Assembly: GCA_025999935.1 (NCBI GenBank)
Contig: BNXY01000034.1
Coordinates: 1 to 30,522, forward strand
DNA length: 30,522 bases
Origin: Bacteroidia bacterium
GTDB lineage: Bacteria > Bacteroidota > Bacteroidia > Bacteroidales > Azobacteroidaceae
Reading direction: 5' to 3'
The translations under genes and the position numbers were made by a program. Below, one piece after another: positions 25,589 through 30,522 of this stretch. The notes beneath the pieces are model-generated. The model was not told the DNA's origin and did no database searches. It saw nothing but the letters and a program-made list of their open reading frames with translations. Within the stretch, counting starts at the first letter, position 1; each line of letters opens with the position of its first letter.

Positions 25589-27460
25589 ATGAAAAAAAAT
25601 CTTTTTTGTTTAAGTATGCTTGCAGTTGCATTAATAATAAGCAGTTGCAGCAACGACCTCGATGAAGGTCAAACACCGGCCGTTAACAACGGTGGACACG
25701 CAATTACGTTTAAGCCTTGGGCGAACAAACCGCTTCGTGCGGCGGCAACTCAAGCCAAAGACGTTACGGATTTTGCCGTGCTGGCTACGGATACTACCCT
25801 GTCGACAGGAGTAGGAGTGCTTATCGACGGTGTTCTCGTAACGGGCAGCAACGCGACGAGCTGGACTTACTCTCCGCCGGCCTTCTGGCCGGAAACAGCC
25901 CCGGTTAATTTCTTTGCTTTCTCCCCGACGGCGGCGCCGGGTGTTACCAACAGTGTAGCAGCACTGGCGGGTCAAGACGATGCGAACCCCAATGAGCCAA
26001 CCATCGAGTACGAGTTGCCCACCACGCTTGCCGATCAGAAAGACTTGCTGGTGGCTCGCCGCTCCAGCACTTTTTCCCAGGACGGTGCGGGCGGTGTTCT
26101 TTTGAATTTCCGCCACGCCCTCTCGCGTGTCCTGTTTCAGGCCAAGAGCGAAAGTTCAATGAATTTTATCGTGTCGAGCATCAAGTTGAAAAATGTCAAG
26201 AGCAAAGCTACGCTGGATTTAAACTATGTGCCCAAGGATACGGATCCGTTTCTTTACCCGACCGACAATGCCACCATCGCTTCGCCGGGCTACCAAGTGC
26301 ATTGGGTGCATGACGGTTCCTCCGTTGTTGACTTGGAGGCAAATATTACCAACACTGCTGTTGCCGGTGACGGCAACTGGCACTACGTTGTCGCCAACGA
26401 CGATGCGCTTTACGTCATTCCGCAGGAAAACGACGCTTCTGATTTGACAAAAGCAACCCTGGTAACCGGCCCAGACCCTTCTAACAGGTTTTATATCGAG
26501 ATTACCTATAGAGAAAATGGCGCCGGTGCGGTAGATAAGACTTATGCGGTTCCTGTTCCGGCCATTGTGGGCGATGCGTATGCTTCTTCCATTGCGTTTG
26601 AAATGGAACGGCAATATACCTTCCAGTTTGAACTGTTTGGCAAAAAACCTATTCAGTTTAAAGGTGTTACGGTAAGCAATTACAGTACGGTTGAACAGGA
26701 AGAGTTGCTCCGTTTGCACTGGGCAGGCAGCAATATCTACTGGGACGGCACGAAACTGACGTTTGCCGACAGTAACGACAAGAGCAAAGAGCAGTATCAG
26801 GGAGTCTTTTTCAAATGGGGTAGTTTGGTCGGTCTGTCGCCGGCAGGTGCAAATGGCTCTACCTGGTCAGGACTAACGTATTTCCCGACTAACCCGGGAG
26901 TTGACGAAACATGGACAACCAATAGTACCACTTATGCTACTTATGCCGATATTCCGTATGCAACCGGTACACTTCCTTCTTATACTCGCCGCGATACTAC
27001 CTATTTAGCTGCAATAACCAATGACCCTGTTACGGGTGCAGATACTATTGCCGCTCTCAAGGGTGATATTTGTGTTTACCTGACAAAGATAGGCGCGGCG
27101 CCCAAAGGCAAACGCTGGCGTATGCCGACTTCGGCTGAGTTTGGAGAAGCGGGCGATTACGGTAATGTCGGCGCCACTCCTTGGCCTGCTGTTACTTCCG
27201 TGAATGCAGACGGCACCGAGCTTTTTGCCAACGGAAAGCAGTTGCGAAAATTAAACACTCCGTTCTTCCCCGCTTCCGGGTATCGTGTCTCTTCGACGGG
27301 CGTATTGGACGTCGTGGGTCCGAACGGCTATGCATGGGCATCATCACCGGGCAGCCTTACTAACGGCTTCTCCTTGGGCTTCAGTAGCACGGCGATATTC
27401 CCAGCGAGCACCTACAGCAGTCGGACGTTCGGCTTCTCTGTCCGCTGTGTTGCAGAATAA
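25589..27460 (+). CDS. Fimbrillin-family lipoprotein fused to a C-terminal Fib_succ_major domain
   Basis: The 623-residue product is a lipoprotein (LAVALIISSCSNDLDEGQ, Cys at residue 20). The first ~370 residues are fimbrillin-like (AITFKPWANKPLRAAA, PAFWPETAPVNFFAFSPTAA, LLNFRHALSRVLFQAKS). From about residue 370 (LHWAGSNIYWDGTKLTFAD) the Fib_succ_major pattern begins: GDICVYLTKIGAAPKGKRWR, MPTSAEFGE, then FFPASGYRVSS...NGYAWASS and the terminal GFSVRCVAE. Proteins of this layout can form the exposed tip of fimbriae, with the C-terminal domain as a ligand-binding head. The last ~50 codons show a codon pattern suggestive of targeted diversification. It is the last gene of the fimbrial set and is followed by a strong terminator. 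Confidence 0.85.
   Translation: MKKNLFCLSMLAVALIISSCSNDLDEGQTPAVNNGGHAITFKPWANKPLRAAATQAKDVTDFAVLATDTTLSTGVGVLIDGVLVTGSNATSWTYSPPAFWPETAPVNFFAFSPTAAPGVTNSVAALAGQDDANPNEPTIEYELPTTLADQKDLLVARRSSTFSQDGAGGVLLNFRHALSRVLFQAKSESSMNFIVSSIKLKNVKSKATLDLNYVPKDTDPFLYPTDNATIASPGYQVHWVHDGSSVVDLEANITNTAVAGDGNWHYVVANDDALYVIPQENDASDLTKATLVTGPDPSNRFYIEITYRENGAGAVDKTYAVPVPAIVGDAYASSIAFEMERQYTFQFELFGKKPIQFKGVTVSNYSTVEQEELLRLHWAGSNIYWDGTKLTFADSNDKSKEQYQGVFFKWGSLVGLSPAGANGSTWSGLTYFPTNPGVDETWTTNSTTYATYADIPYATGTLPSYTRRDTTYLAAITNDPVTGADTIAALKGDICVYLTKIGAAPKGKRWRMPTSAEFGEAGDYGNVGATPWPAVTSVNADGTELFANGKQLRKLNTPFFPASGYRVSSTGVLDVVGPNGYAWASSPGSLTNGFSLGFSSTAIFPASTYSSRTFGFSVRCVAE
27278..27436 (+). other. Candidate variable region (DGR-like) at the 3' end of the fimbrillin gene
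   Basis: In the Fib_succ_major ending, positions that are often Asn in relatives are here GTC, GAC, GTC, GGC, TCC, GGC, AGT, TTC, AGC, ACC, TAC, AGC, AGT and TTC. These are all reachable from AAC or AAT by changing only A. Conserved neighbours use mixed third bases (GTA, TTG, GTG, CCG, ACG, ATA, CCA, GCG, CGG). No template repeat or reverse transcriptase is in the window. Confidence 0.4.
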
Positions 27461-27524
27461 TGGTATATATTCGATAGGTGCAAATTCATTCGCGCCGGTG
27501 TCGGGTATATTTTTACGTGTGTGT

Positions 27525-27560
27525 AGTGTGGAGGCGCGATTGTGTGTCTCCACACTTTTT
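27525..27560 (+). terminator. Rho-independent terminator after the fimbrillin gene
   Basis: The stem AGTGTGGAG / CTCCACACT (9 bp, perfect, 14-nt loop) is followed by TTTTTATT. It starts 64 bp after the fimbrillin stop codon. Confidence 0.8.
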
Positions 27561-27620
27561 ATTATCAACGTTTTGCTTCTTTTTCTTGAAAATTAATTGT
27601 GGATTCAAGGTTTAACATTA

Positions 27621-29151
27621 TTAATTTACAGGAATATGTTCCAGCAACCAATTGTGCGTAGCGTTGTAATTATCAGTAACGGCTTTGATTACAATTACCT
27701 CTGTTCCCAAACCATTGGCAAAAACATAATACGCTTTTACCGGATATTCGGTAGTTGCGCCATTCGTTGCCAGCCGGTAATAATCGTCATATTGGTATGT
27801 TTTAACTACTGTATAATCAGTGGCTTCTAATTGCAGGACTTCGGCATTTGTATTGTATGGCGTATGACTAAAAAGGGAAGGCAGCACCCACAAGCTATTG
27901 GAGGCGGCATGGTGATCTATCCAAGTTGCATTGCTGGAGTTGTAATTTAACATGTCGATAAATGATATTTCACTCTGTTTCAACACAGCAGATGTTCTAC
28001 AAACATGTTTCCTCGCATCGAATAGATACGCTCCGTCTGCGGAAAACCAAAACTGTCCGAATGAGGTAAAAATGTCATTGGTTATTTGTCTTTTATTTAT
28101 GTCGAAAACATAAACTCCGCTCGAAAGATTTGATTCGGAACCTATGATATAATCCTGTTGGGGAACTTTTTTTACCACACAACTTCCATAGATGCTTTTT
28201 TCGGATGTCTGCTTTTCATTCGTCTGCAAGTTAACCCAATATAAACGAGACCACTGAACATCACTTCCCAAAGTATAACAAACCCAATCATTCGCACCCC
28301 ATTCTATATCAAAAACGGATTCATTGATAGTTACTGTTTTAGCAACGGAAAACTTATCCATGTCGATAGAACTTATCAGTCCTCCGTGACCGACTACGGC
28401 TTTGCGCCCATCTTCCGACACACTAAAACAAGTTGGCGCCTTGCTTAATGTTATTTCGCGGAATATGGTTTTGCTTTTTGTATCGTAAGCTACAAAGCGG
28501 TTGGGTTGGCTTGTGGTAAGATACAATATATCCTTATTTTTGTCTAACCAAGCATCGGTTATTGTTCCGTCAATCGCTGTAACTTGGGTACAACAAACCA
28601 TTTTCCTCTGAAAAAGTAATCCATTCCGGACAATTTTCAATTTTCCATTCCGGATATGCTGTAATCTCCCACACTAAAAGACCTTCGCCGCTATTTTTTA
28701 TAGGAAAAAAAGCCTGAAAACCAGTGTTGTAACCTAATTTCAGGCTATTTTCAGATTCAAAAACAGGATTTCCTTCGTTGATATAACCGACTTGCACGGA
28801 TTGTTTTCCTTTGTTTTCAATATTCAAAGTCATTAAAGCGCTGTAAATTCCAACCTTAGAAAAATCGCTATTCTTGGAAGCGCTACAATTTATATATGCA
28901 ACACCATTGTTAAATTGTCCCGTTCCGGTCGTTAAATTTAACCATTGAGGTTCATTTTCAATGGTAAATTTTTCATTCTTAACGGACGAAAAATGAATCG
29001 GATAATCGTTTGTTCCCCATTCCGGAGAAATATAGATGCCTGTTTCGGTATAAGCCGGAAATTCAGGTTCTTCATTCAGAAAATCATTGCTACACGAAAA
29101 GAGAATGAGAAGAGAAAAAATGCTGAAAATATATTGAAATAAAGTTTTCAT
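27621..29151 (-). pseudogene. BACON-like plus beta-propeller surface lipoprotein, broken by one internal junction
   Basis: The 5' part starts at 29151 with a lipoprotein signal (FSLLILFSCSNDFLNEEPE), followed by BACON-like immunoglobulin strands (NEPQWLNLTTGTGQFNNG, AYPEWKIENCPEWITFSEEN) and a stop at 28570. The 3' part, in another frame, reads VTAIDGTITDAWLDKNKDIL, then blade-like repeats (RFVAYDTKSKTI, FSVSEDGRKAVVGHGG, GVYVFDINKRQI, FWFSADGAYLFDARKHVC) to a stop at 27621, a seven-bladed-propeller style. The frames meet near 28575-28600, where the end of the BACON strand set appears to be missing. Ligand and role are unknown; the architecture is that of exported, surface-facing lipoproteins. 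Confidence 0.75.
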
Positions 29152-29184
29152 TGTCGAATGTTTTTACAATTTGGAGATAAATAA

Positions 29185-29431
29185 TTAAAAATGAAACCGA
29201 ACACCCAAGGAATAATCCATGCGCGAAATATTTTCAAAATCTTTCGCCTCTAAATCAACAGTCGTAGAAGATTGATTATTAGAAACATTAAATTTATAGA
29301 ATGTAGCCGAAAATATGCCGGCATTGGCGCCAACCGATATCCATTTCACGGGATAATATTCGATAGATACGCCGGCATTTCCACCTAAAGTATATCCGGT
29401 AGCCAGCATATTACCCGCCGGCTTGAACTCC
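29185..29431 (-). pseudogene. C-terminal remnant of an outer-membrane beta-barrel protein
   Basis: From 29431 the frame reads EFKPAGNMLATGYTLGGNAG, then VSIEYYPVKWISVGANAGIF and ends MDYSLGVRFHF with the terminal Phe typical of outer-membrane barrels. An in-frame TAG directly precedes EFKP and there is no start or signal peptide, so only the last few strands survive. It ends 33 bp before the propeller lipoprotein gene on the same strand and was probably its operon partner. The gap to the reductase gene (29432-29525) is AT-rich with nothing recognisable. Confidence 0.7.
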
Positions 29432-29525
29432 TACTTAAAATTTTTGAGTTATTATATAAACAAAAACGTACAAAAATATGAAAAAAAAGCGAAATTCATC
29501 CTTAAAAAGCAAAGTTTAAATATTA

Positions 29526-30488
29526 TTAACGGAAATTTCCGCAACAAATTTCAATCTGCGTCAATTCTTCCGCCGTAAAATCAATGCTTTGAATACTACC
29601 GATATTGTCCTGCAATTGTTTGACGGAACTTGCTCCGACAATGACCGAGGTCACTTCTTTTTTATTCAACAGCCAAGCCAAAGACATTTCGGCCAATGTT
29701 TGGCCGCGCTTTTCTGCCAATTCATTTAATTTCAAGACTTTACCAATCACATCTTGGGTAATATCTTCTTTTTTCAAAAAGCCGTGACTTTTCGCAGCAC
29801 GGGAATTTTCGGGGATACCATTTAAATAACGATTCGTTAATACGCCTTGCGCCAAGGGAGAAAAGACGATAAATCCTTTTCCCCAAGAGACATTCAAGGG
29901 CATTAATTCCGCCTCCGGATTCCGATGCAGCAAATTGTATTTGTTCTGATAAATCAGACAGCGAACGTGTTGTTCCTGCATCATTTCGTAAGCTTGGCGC
30001 GCTTTGTCCGCCGGATATTTCGACAAGCCGATATACAAAGCTTTCCCTTGCTTGACCATATCAATCAATGCCTGAACCGTTTCTTCCAAAGGCGTTTGCG
30101 CATTATACCTGTGACTGTAAAAAATATCGAAATACTCCAATCCGGTACGTTTCAGGCTTTGGTCGATACTGGCCATGAGGTATTTACGCGAACTTCCGTC
30201 GCCATACGGACCGTCCCACATCAAGTGTCCGGCTTTAGAGGAAATAATCATTTCATCCCGGTGATTTTTCAGGTTTGTTTGAAATATTTTTCCAAAATTG
30301 GTTTCTGCGCTCCCCGGAGGCGGCCCGTAATTATTGGCCAAATCAAAATGCGTAATCCCTTGCTCAAAAGCGTGAAGAATCATTTCCGTCGCCAAGGAGA
30401 AATCATCGACATCTCCGAAATTATGCCACAATCCCAAAGATATCAAAGGGAGTTGTAAGCCGCTGTTTCCACAAAACCGGTAATTCAT
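29526..30488 (-). CDS. yghZ: YghZ-like aldo/keto reductase
   Basis: The 320-residue protein closely follows E. coli YghZ (L-glyceraldehyde 3-phosphate reductase): SLGLWHNFGDVDDFS, ITHFDLANNYGPPPGSAETN, SRKYLMASIDQSLKRTGLEY and FIVFSPLAQGVLTNRYLNGI. The catalytic tetrad is visible: Asp and Tyr in FDLANNYG, Lys in IISSKAGH and His in FYSHRYN. A C-terminal NADPH-site block, SVIVGASSVKQLQDNI, is present. It probably reduces small aldehydes in the cytoplasm with NADPH; the true substrate is not known. It is intact, with its own promoter directly upstream. Confidence 0.92.
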   Translation of the reverse strand: MNYRFCGNSGLQLPLISLGLWHNFGDVDDFSLATEMILHAFEQGITHFDLANNYGPPPGSAETNFGKIFQTNLKNHRDEMIISSKAGHLMWDGPYGDGSSRKYLMASIDQSLKRTGLEYFDIFYSHRYNAQTPLEETVQALIDMVKQGKALYIGLSKYPADKARQAYEMMQEQHVRCLIYQNKYNLLHRNPEAELMPLNVSWGKGFIVFSPLAQGVLTNRYLNGIPENSRAAKSHGFLKKEDITQDVIGKVLKLNELAEKRGQTLAEMSLAWLLNKKEVTSVIVGASSVKQLQDNIGSIQSIDFTAEELTQIEICCGNFR

Positions 30489-30493
30489 AGATA

Positions 30494-30501
30494 CAAATTT
30501 A
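30494..30501 (-). promoter_or_regulatory. -7 box just before the reductase start codon
   Basis: The minus strand reads TAAATTTG, a match to TAnnTTTG, and only five bases separate it from the ATG at 30488. Transcription would start at or next to the start codon. The -33 region falls at the window edge. Confidence 0.5.
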
Positions 30502-30522
30502 TTTTTTTTTAATGTGATAAAG

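Noticed and set aside
27461..27620. Possible DGR template repeat or reverse transcriptase after the fimbrillin gene
   Set aside because: Only a terminator hairpin and non-coding bases are present; no copy of the variable region and no reverse-transcriptase motif is seen.
1..30522. tRNA, rRNA or riboswitch genes
   Set aside because: I saw no cloverleaf, CCA end or known riboswitch core by eye; a covariance-model search would be decisive.

Overview
The window comes from a member of the Bacteroidetes, most likely order Bacteroidales. The evidence is a SusC/SusD pair with FecR and an ECF sigma factor, a fimbrillin locus with DUF3575 and DUF5119 partners, BACON-like and Fib_succ_major domains, a short eukaryote-type ProRS, and many TAnnTTTG -7 boxes, the form used by the Bacteroidetes primary sigma factor. 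I cannot name the genus.

Layout. 1-5593 (minus) is a carbohydrate-type locus (SusC, SusD, two-domain esterase). All three genes are broken by internal losses that also change the reading frame. 5737-7412 (minus) holds the intact FecR anti-sigma and ECF sigma genes that would have controlled it. 7694-15033 is an intact housekeeping block: an amidase, trxB, lolA and ftsK (an ftsK-lolA-trxB operon on minus), then proS and yigZ on plus. 15085-21090 (all minus) is a regulatory neighbourhood with two paralogous cassettes. Each pairs a small multi-pass membrane protein with a winged-helix regulator. One precedes creD. The other lies upstream of a TonB-dependent receptor and a DUF2141 protein. Each cassette has its own inverted-repeat operator, and that operator recurs in front of the presumed target gene.

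21204-27560 holds a transposase remnant and then a plus-strand fimbrial locus. Its first gene (DUF3575) is split by an IS630-family element that uses an A8 slippage site; removing the element restores the frame exactly. A DUF5119 lipoprotein gene follows, then a fimbrillin fused to a C-terminal Fib_succ_major domain. The last ~50 codons of that fusion look like the variable region of a diversity-generating retroelement, because nearly all the divergent codons end in C or T, as expected from AAC/AAT templates. No reverse transcriptase or template repeat is present here. 27621-29431 (minus) is a broken beta-propeller lipoprotein gene and a barrel remnant. 29526-30488 (minus) is an intact YghZ-like aldo/keto reductase.

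The main themes are: (1) decay (or assembly collapse) confined to surface and accessory genes while housekeeping genes are intact; (2) a duplicated membrane-protein/regulator switch with recognisable operators; (3) a fimbrial locus with signs of targeted diversification and a recent IS insertion; (4) short dispersed repeats that run into genes and supply start codons, stop codons, signal-peptide segments and Lys-Asp-Leu/Phe tracts.
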